The notes beneath the pieces are model-generated. The model had not been told where the DNA came from, ran no database searches, and saw nothing but the letters and a program-made list of their open reading frames with translations. Both the position numbers and the translations under genes were made by a program. Source: Lachnospiraceae bacterium (GTDB lineage Bacteria; Bacillota; Clostridia; Lachnospirales; Lachnospiraceae). Taken from it: a stretch of DNA of 21,752 nucleotides. This document shows positions 7,618 to 15,501 of this stretch, in pieces. Location: contig CAAGRP010000139.1 of the NCBI GenBank assembly GCA_900772685.1, forward strand, positions 1 to 21,752, in the 5' to 3' direction. Numbering within the stretch: position 1 is the first letter of the stretch; each line of letters begins with the position of its first letter.

Positions 7618-7660
7618 AGCTGTGAGCTCATGACATGAATGCCGTGGTCTTACAGCTTTT
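7618..7660 (+). terminator. Weak terminator or attenuator hairpin between khpA and rimM
   Basis: AGCTGTGAG (7618-7626) pairs with CTTACAGCT (7649-7657) over 9 bp with one G-U, followed by only TTTTG. The loop is long (22 bases). A second small perfect hairpin ACCGG/CCGGT (7673-7687) lies closer to rimM. They could set partial readthrough into rimM-trmD. Confidence 0.4.
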
Positions 7661-7707
7661 GTCATTGTATGAACCGGAATTACCGGTACACTGAAACGGA
7701 GAGCAAA

Positions 7708-8214
7708 ATGGAACAGTATTTAAGAGTGGGAGTCATAACGACCACACACGGGTTAAGAGGAGAAGTAAAGGTATTTCCTACGACCGACAGTAAGGAGAGG
7801 TTTCTTGAGCTCGATGAGGTCATATTAAGGACTTCTAGAGAAGAAACAGTACTTCATATAGAAAAGGTCAGGTTTTTCAAACAGCTTGTTATTGTCAAGT
7901 TCAAGGAATATAACAGGATAGAGGAAGTTGAAAATCTCAAACAGGCAGAGCTGTATGTCTCAAGGGATAATGCCGCACCGCTTGAAGAGGGAGAATACTA
8001 TATAGGTGATCTCATAGGAATGAAGGCCTTTACGGATGACGGAGAAGAGTTCGGAGAGATCCTAGATGTTATGGAAACCGGCGCAAACGATGTATATGTC
8101 ATTGATACACAAAAGTACGGAGAGGTGTTGATTCCGGCAATAAAACAGTGTATCTTAGAGGTGGATATACAATCGGAAAGAATGACTATCCATCTTCTTC
8201 CGGGACTTATCTGA
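7708..8214 (+). CDS. rimM: Ribosome maturation factor RimM
   Basis: 168 residues, normal for RimM, which binds uS19 and assists 16S rRNA processing and assembly of the 30S head. The N-terminal barrel carries the signature VGVITTTHGLRGEVKV; the C-terminal PRC barrel covers ~95-165 (EGEYYIGDLIGM, GEFGEILDVMETGANDVYVI, EVLIPAIKQCI). The ATG at 7708 is chosen because GGAG lies 6 bases upstream and the protein then begins directly with the family motif; the in-frame ATG at 7639 would add 23 unrelated residues. Here two zinc-ribbon genes separate it from trmD, with which it is usually adjacent. Confidence 0.95.
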   Translation: MEQYLRVGVITTTHGLRGEVKVFPTTDSKERFLELDEVILRTSREETVLHIEKVRFFKQLVIVKFKEYNRIEEVENLKQAELYVSRDNAAPLEEGEYYIGDLIGMKAFTDDGEEFGEILDVMETGANDVYVIDTQKYGEVLIPAIKQCILEVDIQSERMTIHLLPGLI

Positions 8215-8243
8215 ACTGATCTGAAGTGACAGGAGGAAATCAT

Positions 8244-8666
8244 ATGAGAATATGCAGGAATTGCGGTGCCGCTTTAGGAGACGAAGAAAGATTCTGCTCG
8301 TCATGCGGAACAAAAGTAGAGGAAAATACCTTTAACGGACAGTATCAGGGACAGAGCAGCGGTTATGGTCAGTATAACCCTCAGCAAAATGCTCCAACGA
8401 GCGGTCTGGCGATCGCATCGCTTGTATTGGGGATAATCGGAGTATTTGCAAGCTGGTTCACTGTTATGATCCCTTCGATATTAGGATTGATATTCGGAGC
8501 TGTTGCTTTAAAGCAATGCAAGGAAAGAAATCTTAACGGTCGCGGACTGGCATTGGCAGGCTTTATATGCTCTATAGTTGTAATGGTTATCTGCCTTATA
8601 ATGTTCATATTAGTGTTAGCCTGCGGAGCATGGGCATATGGATTTTTGAACAGCTTCTATTATTAA
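8244..8666 (+). CDS. Zinc-ribbon membrane protein with DUF4190-like region
   Basis: 140 residues. An N-terminal zinc ribbon holds Cys4, Cys7, Cys18 and Cys21 (CRNCG, CSSCG). A Gln/Gly/Tyr-rich linker (~31-52) leads to two hydrophobic regions, ~54-88 (GLAIASLVLGIIGVF to the GLIFGAVAL stretch) and ~100-128 (GRGLALAGFI onward). The spacing and the GRGLALAG turn fit DUF4190-type domains of two helices. ATG 8244 is preferred to 8226 because AGGAGG is 7 bases upstream of it. Zinc ribbon inside, helices in the membrane; function unknown. It sits between rimM and trmD with a close paralogue next to it. Confidence 0.85.
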   Translation: MRICRNCGAALGDEERFCSSCGTKVEENTFNGQYQGQSSGYGQYNPQQNAPTSGLAIASLVLGIIGVFASWFTVMIPSILGLIFGAVALKQCKERNLNGRGLALAGFICSIVVMVICLIMFILVLACGAWAYGFLNSFYY

Positions 8667-8701
8667 CATCATAATTAAGATTTATCACAGGGGGAAACAG
8701 T

Positions 8702-9220
8702 ATGAGATTTTGCGGAAAATGCGGTTCAAAATGTGAAGATAATACAAAGTTCTGCCAGAATTGCGGGGCACCTTTATCAGAGGAAGCACCAAAGCAGAGC
8801 AGGACAGTAAATGATCCGGCAGGCAGCACGGTAAAAAGTCCGGAAAGCGGTGTCAGTCCAAATATGAATGCGGCAAATCCGAATACAGGAGCCAAAAAGA
8901 CAACCAGCGGCTTTGCCGTAGCTTCGCTTGTGCTTGGTATAGTCGGAATAATAACAGGCTTTTTCGGTGTAGCCCTTGCAACTATCTTCGGAATGGGAAT
9001 TGCCATAATATTTTTAGTTCCGAGTATGCTTGCCATGGCGTTCGGACTTATTGTGATGATCAAATATGAGAAAAAGGGACTTGCGATCGCAGGCTTCGTA
9101 CTTGGTCTTCTTTTCTTTATAATATTCCTTATCTCGGCAATTTATACATCACAGTATTACAATATATACTCTACCTATTCCAACGAGGTAAGAGATATAT
9201 TCGATGCCTTTGACTGGTAA
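8702..9220 (+). CDS. Second zinc-ribbon membrane protein, paralogous in layout
   Basis: 172 residues with the same layout as its neighbour: zinc ribbon with Cys4, Cys7, Cys18 and Cys21 (CGKCG, CQNCG), a longer Ser/Asn/Pro-rich linker (~24-68), then hydrophobic blocks ~70-120 (FAVASLVLGIVGIITG onward) and ~126-147 (KGLAIAGFVLG). The cysteine spacing is identical, and VASLVLGI and GLAIAGF echo the first gene, so a duplication followed by divergence is likely. The C-terminus ends in an acidic/aromatic tail (DIFDAFDW). AGGGGG lies 7 bases before ATG; trmD starts 6 bases after the stop. Function unknown. Confidence 0.85.
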   Translation: MRFCGKCGSKCEDNTKFCQNCGAPLSEEAPKQSRTVNDPAGSTVKSPESGVSPNMNAANPNTGAKKTTSGFAVASLVLGIVGIITGFFGVALATIFGMGIAIIFLVPSMLAMAFGLIVMIKYEKKGLAIAGFVLGLLFFIIFLISAIYTSQYYNIYSTYSNEVRDIFDAFDW

Positions 9221-9226
9221 TATAAA

Positions 9227-10321
9227 ATGAAATATTGTGTTTTGACCTTGTTTCCGGATATGATCAGACAGGTTGCGGAAACAAGCATTTTTGGAAGGGC
9301 CGTAAAAAACGGTCTTATAGATGTTGAAACAGTAAATATAAGGGATTTTTCAGCGAACAAACATAACCGTGTCGATGATTATCCCTATGGCGGAGGTGCG
9401 GGCATGGTCATAGAGGCCGAGCCCGTATTTCGTGCGATAAAAGAGGCAAAAAAAAGAACAGGCGAAGAAACCAGAGTGGTATATCTTACACCGCAGGCAA
9501 AGGTCCTGACACAGACAAAGGTCGAGGAGTTTGCGAAAGAGGAAAGTCTTATCCTTCTGTGCGGACATTATGAAGGCATAGATGAAAGGGTGCTTCAGGA
9601 GGAGGTTACTGATTATATCTCGATCGGTGACTATGTTCTTACCGGAGGCGAGCTCGGGGCGCTTGTGCTTATGGATGCCGTCTCGAGATTCGTGCCGGGA
9701 GTCCTCAGCAATGATGAGTCATCCCAGTTCGAGTCTCTTCAGGACAATCTTCTGGAATATCCGCATTATACCAGACCCGAAAGCTGGCATGATAAAAAAG
9801 TGCCTGAGGTGTTGCTGTGCGGAGATCATAAGAAGATAAATAAATGGCGCTTTGACGAATCGGTTAAGAGGACAAGCGAAAGACGTCCGGATCTTATGAA
9901 GGATTTTTATAATATCCATATTGTATCGTTTGGTTCTGATGAATGTTTGGGTAAGGCAGGAAAATTTGCCGAAATCATATCAAGATACGGAAATCTCCTT
10001 GACTACAACAGGGCAAAGCTTCAAAAGGAAAGAAGAAGGTTCGGCTCCGACGATCTTCTGGTTCTGTTTACGGATTCAAAGGAAGATAAAGCAGAGCTGA
10101 TGGAAACCGTACTGAGAAATCTTAAGGGCTGTGATTCGCCGGTCTTTCTTGTGGATATTTCGGGAACAGGAGAGCTTCGGGAGGACAGGATAACGGAAAT
10201 GCTGGAAGCAAAGAAGCTGTGCTGCAAAAAAGAGTTCCTGTTCTGCATAGATGATGATATAGATGCCATGGAAAATACTGCGCTTGAAATAAGGAAACTT
10301 ATCACCGGGGCAGGGAAATGA
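9227..10321 (+). CDS. trmD: tRNA (guanine-N1)-methyltransferase TrmD with an extra C-terminal domain
   Basis: 364 residues against ~240-255 usual. Residues 1-~227 are a complete SPOUT methyltransferase that makes m1G37 in tRNAs: YGGGAGMVIEAEPVF, LLCGHYEGIDERV, SIGDYVLTGGELGALVLMDA (trefoil-knot SAM site) and LLEYPHYTRP, through KRTSERRPDLM where TrmD normally ends. About 137 further residues continue in frame; hydrophobic strands (HIVSFG, LLVLFTD, VFLVDISG, FLFCIDDD) alternate with helices, suggesting an alpha/beta domain that I do not recognise. There is no clear ribosome site before ATG, and the upstream stop is 6 bases away, so translation is probably coupled. A terminator follows; rplS, the usual next gene, is absent. 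Confidence 0.95.
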   Translation: MKYCVLTLFPDMIRQVAETSIFGRAVKNGLIDVETVNIRDFSANKHNRVDDYPYGGGAGMVIEAEPVFRAIKEAKKRTGEETRVVYLTPQAKVLTQTKVEEFAKEESLILLCGHYEGIDERVLQEEVTDYISIGDYVLTGGELGALVLMDAVSRFVPGVLSNDESSQFESLQDNLLEYPHYTRPESWHDKKVPEVLLCGDHKKINKWRFDESVKRTSERRPDLMKDFYNIHIVSFGSDECLGKAGKFAEIISRYGNLLDYNRAKLQKERRRFGSDDLLVLFTDSKEDKAELMETVLRNLKGCDSPVFLVDISGTGELREDRITEMLEAKKLCCKKEFLFCIDDDIDAMENTALEIRKLITGAGK

Positions 10322-10333
10322 TAAAGTGATGAT

Positions 10334-10385
10334 AAAAAAGCTGCTGTACCGGCTGTCATATTCCGATACAGAGCTTTTTGTTTTT
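10334..10385 (+). terminator. Rho-independent terminator after trmD
   Basis: AAAAAGCT and CTGTA..CGG (10335-10352, one bulged G at 10343, one mismatch) pair with 10363-10379, loop of 10 bases, followed by TTTTTGTTTTT. It closes the ylxM-trmD operon. Confidence 0.8.
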
Positions 10386-10409
10386 AGGAAAAGATTTTAA
10401 GACGGAAGA

Positions 10410-10415
10410 TATAAT
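10410..10415 (+). promoter_or_regulatory. Likely -10 box for the leucine-rich repeat gene
   Basis: Perfect TATAAT just upstream of AAGAGG (10416-10421) and ATG 10430. No good -35 box is visible at 16-18 bases, so the promoter is tentative. Confidence 0.35.
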
Positions 10416-10429
10416 AAGAGGTTTTATTT

Positions 10430-11413
10430 ATGAACGACTGGGACCTTATGTTCAAGGATGCCGATATATATGAAAATACATATGTTGAACCCGAGGTTGA
10501 GGATTTTGAACTGCCAAAGGGTTATATAAAAGCACAGCTTCCCGATGACGGATACGGATATTACGGGGAGGATGAGGAAAAAAATATCATCCTGCTTTCC
10601 GTAAGGAAATATGACCACAGGAGCAGCTATGCCATACAGGAGGGCTGTACCCATATCGCAGAGGATGCATTCGAGGAAAAGGGAGAGCTTGAATGTCTTG
10701 ATATCCCGTCAACCGTAAGAGTTATACCGGAGGGTGCTCTTTCAAACAGCGGAGGCTGGGCCGAGGAGGAAAAGGGTATTACTCATATCACGGTATCAAG
10801 AGATAACAGGGATTTCATTATCGGCGAGCTCGGACTTTATGAAAGACTCGATAACGGCGGATACAGGCTGTTATTATATATAGAAGAAACGCAAAAAGAT
10901 GATATCATTATCAAAAAAGAAATAAAAGAAATAGGCAAAAAGGCTTTCTTCGGAAGAAAGGTGAGATCATTTACATTTGAAGAGAACGGATACAGATACA
11001 GGCTTCCGCAGCATGCGTTTTTTATGGAAGAATTGTTGCTGGAATTCGGAAAAAACGGCAGGATATACGATTTTGAAAAATATGATTCGTTTCTTTTAAG
11101 AAATCATTTTAACAGCGAACGGTTAAATATGATATGCGACAGGATCAGCATGCCTTATGGACTCAGCGAAGAAAAAAGAGATGAGCTGATAAATCATGTC
11201 CGCGGAGGGATGAAAAAGGCGATAATGGCGCTCGTGAATGAAAATGCGATAGAGACACTCAGATATATGATCGAAACGGGAATATTCGATGAAAAAAGTA
11301 CAGATGAAGCCATAGAGTTCTTAAATGATATGGACAGCCGTGAAATGATCACATATCTCATGGACTATAAGCACGAAAATTTCAGTGTCACGGAATTCGA
11401 TTTTTCTATTTGA
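10430..11413 (+). CDS. BspA-like leucine-rich repeat protein, cytoplasmic
   Basis: 327 residues without signal peptide or membrane helix. Two stretches look like LRR_5 (BspA-type) repeats: ~67-103 (IQEGCTHIAEDAFEE, LECLDIPSTVRVIPEGAL) and ~158-184 (IIIKKEIKEIGKKAFFG, VRSFTF). The C-terminal third is helical (MKKAIMALVNENAIETLRYM) and ends MITYLMDYKHENF, a pattern I associate with C-terminal helical modules of lachnospiral LRR proteins. BspA repeats are usually met in surface proteins; this one appears to stay inside. AAGAGG is 8 bases before ATG. A terminator precedes it and a promoter follows, so it is probably transcribed alone. Function unknown. Confidence 0.75.
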   Translation: MNDWDLMFKDADIYENTYVEPEVEDFELPKGYIKAQLPDDGYGYYGEDEEKNIILLSVRKYDHRSSYAIQEGCTHIAEDAFEEKGELECLDIPSTVRVIPEGALSNSGGWAEEEKGITHITVSRDNRDFIIGELGLYERLDNGGYRLLLYIEETQKDDIIIKKEIKEIGKKAFFGRKVRSFTFEENGYRYRLPQHAFFMEELLLEFGKNGRIYDFEKYDSFLLRNHFNSERLNMICDRISMPYGLSEEKRDELINHVRGGMKKAIMALVNENAIETLRYMIETGIFDEKSTDEAIEFLNDMDSREMITYLMDYKHENFSVTEFDFSI

Positions 11414-11442
11414 TTGCATGTTAAAGCCTATTGGTGTAGAAT
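11414..11442 (+). promoter_or_regulatory. Promoter for the lipid kinase-glnN operon
   Basis: TTGCAT (11414-11419), 17-base spacer, TAGAAT (11437-11442), beginning right after the stop of the LRR gene and 50 bases before the next start codon. Confidence 0.65.
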
Positions 11443-11492
11443 GTTTACCAAAAGTCTGAAAATCTCAGGAAATTTCTAATAGGTGAAGGCAA

Positions 11493-12419
11493 ATGGATAA
11501 GAAGTGTTTATTTCTTTTTAATATGCATTCCGGAAAGGGTTCCGTAAGAGCAAAGCTGGTCTGGATGATCGATGGATTGAATAAGCTGGGATATGAGCTG
11601 ATCGTCTATTCAACGCAGCGGGCAGGAGATGCCGAAAGACTTGTTATGGAGCATGCATCGGAATTGAACCTTGTTGTTTGTGCCGGCGGAGACGGTACGG
11701 TAAGCGAGACGATCATGGGGCTTCAGAAAAGCGGAAGAGATATTCCGCTGGCATTTCTTCCCTGCGGAAGCACAAATGACTATGCCGGAAGTCTCAGGGT
11801 GCCGGGAAGTCCCTTAAAACTACTCGAACTTATAGAAAAGGAATCCTTCAGAAGCATTGATGTGGGAAGGTTCAACGATAAATATTTTGACTATGTCGCA
11901 GCCTTCGGCGTGCTTACGGATATAGCATATACGACGGATCAGAAGCTGAAAAATATGATAGGCTACGGAGCCTATGTCTTAGAGGTCGCAAAGCGGCTGC
12001 TGAAGATACCTGTGTTGTCGATAACTATAGAGACCGATAGGGGCTTAAAGCTTTCCGACGGCTGGTTTTACGGCATGATAACAAATTCCCATCAGGTAGG
12101 AGGACTTAAAAAGATAACGGGACCTGATGTGAAGCTGGATGACGGCATATTTGAGGTCACGCTTGTAAGAGCTACCAGAAATCCGATAGAGTTCACTGAG
12201 GTGCTCGGAGCAATAGCAACGGGTGCGGACAGCAGATTTATAGAGAGGTTCAAGGCAAGCAGGATAGTATTGAAGTCGGATGAACCTATACCGTGGACGA
12301 TAGACGGCGAGCCGGGAGGCGGGCATAAAGAGGTTATAATAGAAAACGTGCAGCAGGCTTTAAGGATCGCCGCACCGGAAGATAAACGCAGAAGAAAAAG
12401 AATTTTAAAAAAGAGATAA
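11493..12419 (+). CDS. Diacylglycerol kinase-like lipid kinase (DagK/YegS family)
   Basis: 308 residues, usual for the family that phosphorylates diacylglycerol or related lipids with ATP at the membrane. Seen: N-terminal FNMHSGKG (variant of NPxSG), nucleotide motif GGDGT at 65-69, PCGSTNDYA (~90-98, variant of the GTxNDFA motif), and the C-terminal beta-sandwich ending in WTIDGEPGG. In Firmicutes such enzymes recycle diacylglycerol released during lipoteichoic acid or glycolipid synthesis; lipid substrate cannot be read here. AGGTGA is the ribosome site. The basic tail (KRRRKRILKKR) may help membrane binding. glnN starts 10 bases downstream. Confidence 0.9.
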   Translation: MDKKCLFLFNMHSGKGSVRAKLVWMIDGLNKLGYELIVYSTQRAGDAERLVMEHASELNLVVCAGGDGTVSETIMGLQKSGRDIPLAFLPCGSTNDYAGSLRVPGSPLKLLELIEKESFRSIDVGRFNDKYFDYVAAFGVLTDIAYTTDQKLKNMIGYGAYVLEVAKRLLKIPVLSITIETDRGLKLSDGWFYGMITNSHQVGGLKKITGPDVKLDDGIFEVTLVRATRNPIEFTEVLGAIATGADSRFIERFKASRIVLKSDEPIPWTIDGEPGGGHKEVIIENVQQALRIAAPEDKRRRKRILKKR

Positions 12420-12429
12420 AGGATCTGGC

Positions 12430-14544
12430 ATGGGGAATATAGATAAAAATTCAATTGAAGCATTTGGCGAATATGTTTTTGATGATGTGCAGATGAGGAA
12501 GAGACTTCCTGAGGATGTATATAATAATCTCAGGAATATCATAGAGCGCGGCGGAGAGCTTGACCTTAAAAACGCCGACATCATTGCTCATGAGATGAAG
12601 GAATGGGCGATAGAGCAGGGCTGCACACATTATACGCACTGGTTCCATCCTCTTACGGGAGTTTCGGCTGAGAAGCATGATTCGTTCCTCAGTCCTTCTA
12701 AAGAAGGAGATTTTATAATAAAATTCGGCGGCAAGGAGCTTATAAAGGGAGAGCCCGATGCTTCATCGTTTCCGTCAGGAGGACTTCGTGCAACCTTCGA
12801 GGCAAGAGGATATACGGCATGGGACTGTACCTCGCCTGTATTCGTAAGAAAGGATGCAGCCGGAGCCACTCTTTGTATCCCTACGGCTTTTTATTCATAT
12901 AACGGAGAAGCACTCGACCAGAAGATACCGCTCCTTCGTTCGATGGAGGCTGTCAATAAGCAGATAATAAGACTGCTTCGGCTTCTCGGCAACACTACTG
13001 TTAAGAAGGTGACTCCGAGCATAGGAATAGAGCAGGAGTACTTCCTTGTAGATGCTGCAAAGTATAAACAGAGAAAGGATTTGGTATATACGGGTCATAC
13101 TCTGTTCGGACATATGCCTCCTAAGGGACAGGAGATGGACGACCATTACTTTGGTATGATACGTCAGAAGATCGCAAGCTTTATGAGGGATGTCAATGTT
13201 GAGCTCTGGAAGATGGGAGTTCCGGCAAAGACACAGCACAATGAGGTCGCACCTGCGCAGCATGAGCTTGCACCGATATTTGAACAGGCAAACGTTGCCA
13301 TAGATCACAACCAGATAATAATGCATACCTTAAGAAGAAAGGCTTCCGCACACGGAATGAAGTGCATTCTTCATGAAAAGCCGTTTGCCGGAGTAAACGG
13401 CTCGGGAAAGCACAATAACTGGTCACTCGTAACGGATGACGGAAAGAATCTTTTAGATCCGGGAAAGACTCCTCATGAGAATACCCAGTTCCTGCTTCTT
13501 CTTTCATGCATAATAAAGGCAGTAGACAGGCATGCGGGTCTTTTAAGGGAGTCCGCAGCGGATGCGGGAAATGACTTAAGGCTCGGTGCGGACGAGGCAC
13601 CGCCGGCAGTTATATCCATCTTCCTCGGAGAGCAGCTTGAGGATGTTGTAAGCCAGCTCATAGAAACGGGAGAAGCCACACACAGTATCAAGGGCGGCAC
13701 TTTGCATACGGGAATAAAGACACTTCCTGATTTCCATAAGGATGCTACGGACAGAAACAGAACATCGCCGTTTGCATTTACCGGAAACAAGTTTGAATTC
13801 AGAATGGTAGGAGCAAAGAATTCGGTAGCTTCATCAACTATCGTATTAAATACCATTGTTGCTGAATCATTAAGCGATGCCTGCGATATACTGGAAAAGA
13901 GCGATGATATAAATAACGCGGTACACAATGTCACGGTCAATAACTTTATAGAGCATCAGAGAGTACTTTTTGCAGGAAACGGATATTCCGAGGAATGGAT
14001 AAAGGAGGCGGAAAGAAGAGGGCTTCCGAATCTTCCTACAACCGTCGATGCGATCCCTGAGCTTACAAAGCCCGAGAATGTAAGCATGTATGAAAAATTC
14101 AATGTATTCTCGGCCAATGAGCTTATTGCAAGGGAAGAGATGAAGTACGAGAATTATGCAAAGACATTGAATATAGATGCCAAGGTAATGGTAGATATTG
14201 CCGGAAAGCATATTATACCGTCTGTTATCAAATATACAAAGGTACTTGCAGAGGATATAATCTCATTAAGAGAAGCCGGATTTGAGGAATATTCCGTACA
14301 GAGTGAGATGCTCGAGCGTATAAACCGTCACCTTAAGGATGCATATGCCGCACTTAAGGATCTTGTTATAAAGGACGACAAGGCAAATACGCTCAAACAG
14401 GGAAAAGAGCAGGCAATATATTACAGGGATTATGTAGTTCCGGCAATGGAGAACTTAAGAAGCCCTATAGACAAGCTTGAGGTTCTTGTTGACAAGGACT
14501 TCTGGTCTATGCCATCATACGGAGATCTTCTGTTCGATGTCTGA
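12430..14544 (+). CDS. glnN: Glutamine synthetase type III
   Basis: 704 residues, the length of GSIII dodecameric enzymes, which condense glutamate and ammonia with ATP and are common in Clostridia and Bacteroidetes. Motifs: GIEQEYF (199-205), QHNEVAPAQHE (269-279), CILHEKPFAGVNGSGKHNN (312-330) and, later, GNKFEFRMVGA, all holding metal, ATP and glutamate ligands; the N-terminal GSIII-specific region (HWFHPLTG, SFPSGGLR) is present. AAAGGA is 6 bases before ATG. No GlnR box or riboswitch is visible upstream; it is read with the lipid kinase gene, with only 10 bases between them. Confidence 0.97.
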   Translation: MGNIDKNSIEAFGEYVFDDVQMRKRLPEDVYNNLRNIIERGGELDLKNADIIAHEMKEWAIEQGCTHYTHWFHPLTGVSAEKHDSFLSPSKEGDFIIKFGGKELIKGEPDASSFPSGGLRATFEARGYTAWDCTSPVFVRKDAAGATLCIPTAFYSYNGEALDQKIPLLRSMEAVNKQIIRLLRLLGNTTVKKVTPSIGIEQEYFLVDAAKYKQRKDLVYTGHTLFGHMPPKGQEMDDHYFGMIRQKIASFMRDVNVELWKMGVPAKTQHNEVAPAQHELAPIFEQANVAIDHNQIIMHTLRRKASAHGMKCILHEKPFAGVNGSGKHNNWSLVTDDGKNLLDPGKTPHENTQFLLLLSCIIKAVDRHAGLLRESAADAGNDLRLGADEAPPAVISIFLGEQLEDVVSQLIETGEATHSIKGGTLHTGIKTLPDFHKDATDRNRTSPFAFTGNKFEFRMVGAKNSVASSTIVLNTIVAESLSDACDILEKSDDINNAVHNVTVNNFIEHQRVLFAGNGYSEEWIKEAERRGLPNLPTTVDAIPELTKPENVSMYEKFNVFSANELIAREEMKYENYAKTLNIDAKVMVDIAGKHIIPSVIKYTKVLAEDIISLREAGFEEYSVQSEMLERINRHLKDAYAALKDLVIKDDKANTLKQGKEQAIYYRDYVVPAMENLRSPIDKLEVLVDKDFWSMPSYGDLLFDV

Positions 14545-14574
14545 TAAGGACGGAAACAAAGAATTAACTTATCA
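14542..14574 (+). other. Small hairpin between glnN and nudC
   Basis: TGATAAG (14542-14548, including the glnN stop) pairs perfectly with CTTATCA (14568-14574), directly before the AAAAAGG ribosome site of the next gene. No T-run follows, so it is not a terminator; it might tune translation or be chance. Confidence 0.25.
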
Positions 14575-14595
14575 AAAAAGGAAAGCGTTATTTAA

Positions 14596-15501
14596 ATGAT
14601 ACAGGATCTTGGTGCTGCTGTTTTTGACAATCATTATGAAGAAAAGAGTATAAGTGATGATGCAATGCTTATGTTTGTCAGAGGAGAGCAGGTTTTATAT
14701 AAAGTAGAAGACGATAAGATGATATATCCGAAATGTAGCGAGTGCGATATTGAAGGAATAGATGTCAGATATATGTTTTCTATAGATGATGTTGAGTATT
14801 TTCTTGCATTTGAGGATGTTTATATCGATGAGGACGAGGAGGCGGACACTCCATACAGAAGGCTGCTTGCAAAGCTTATAGCGGACGGCTTTGAGTTTAA
14901 GAACCGTATGTACATAAGAAATGTCTATCTCAATAATCCTGATGAAAAGAAAGCCTGCTATGCGGGAGTTACGGCTTATCAGCTCGGAGCATGGTACGAG
15001 GATAACCGTATATGCGGCAGATGCGGCTCGGTATTAAGTCATTCAAAAGAAGAAAGAATGATGTACTGCGACAAATGCGGCAACAGGATATATCCCAAGA
15101 TATGCCCGGCAGTCATCGTGGGAGTAACGGACAATGACAGGCTTCTGCTTACAAAGTATTCAACAGGACACAAAAGACTTGCTCTTGTTGCAGGCTTTGC
15201 CGAGGTCGGAGAGACTATAGAGGAAACCGTCAAAAGAGAGGTAATGGAAGAGGTCGGACTAAAGGTCAAGAATATCAGATATTATAAATCTCAGCCATGG
15301 ACGTTTACCGATACGCTTTTATTTGGATTTTTCTGTGATGTTGACAAGGACAGACACATCACTATGGACGAAAAAGAACTATCATATGCTAACTGGATAC
15401 CGAGAAAGAAGCTCGAGGAAGTAGAGGATGACGGGCTCAGCCTTACGAGAGAGATGATAAGGGTGTTCAAAGAAGGAAGGGAAAGAAATGATAGATTTTA
15501 A
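14596..15501 (+). CDS. nudC: NudC-like NAD(H) diphosphatase (Nudix hydrolase)
   Basis: 301 residues with the NudC order: N-terminal domain (~1-130), zinc ribbon with Cys140, Cys143, Cys158 and Cys161, then the Nudix domain. The Nudix box starts at Gly200, with Glu206 and REVMEEVGL (214-222). Ten residues on is SQPW (232-235), the mark of NADH pyrophosphatases, but it continues TFTDT rather than the PFPxS seen in E. coli. NudC cleaves NAD(H) to NMN(H) and AMP and removes NAD caps from RNA. The ribosome site AAGGA is ~13 bases before ATG, longer than usual. The end overlaps the wecE start by 14 bases. Confidence 0.9.
   Translation: MIQDLGAAVFDNHYEEKSISDDAMLMFVRGEQVLYKVEDDKMIYPKCSECDIEGIDVRYMFSIDDVEYFLAFEDVYIDEDEEADTPYRRLLAKLIADGFEFKNRMYIRNVYLNNPDEKKACYAGVTAYQLGAWYEDNRICGRCGSVLSHSKEERMMYCDKCGNRIYPKICPAVIVGVTDNDRLLLTKYSTGHKRLALVAGFAEVGETIEETVKREVMEEVGLKVKNIRYYKSQPWTFTDTLLFGFFCDVDKDRHITMDEKELSYANWIPRKKLEEVEDDGLSLTREMIRVFKEGRERNDRF

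Noticed and set aside
7639..7707. Upstream ATG start for rimM
   Set aside because: The 23 added residues are unlike RimM, the region holds hairpins, and ATG 7708 has a good ribosome site.
13473..13940. 155-residue minus-strand frame inside glnN
   Set aside because: It is antisense to conserved glutamine synthetase sequence and shows no ribosome site or recognisable motif.
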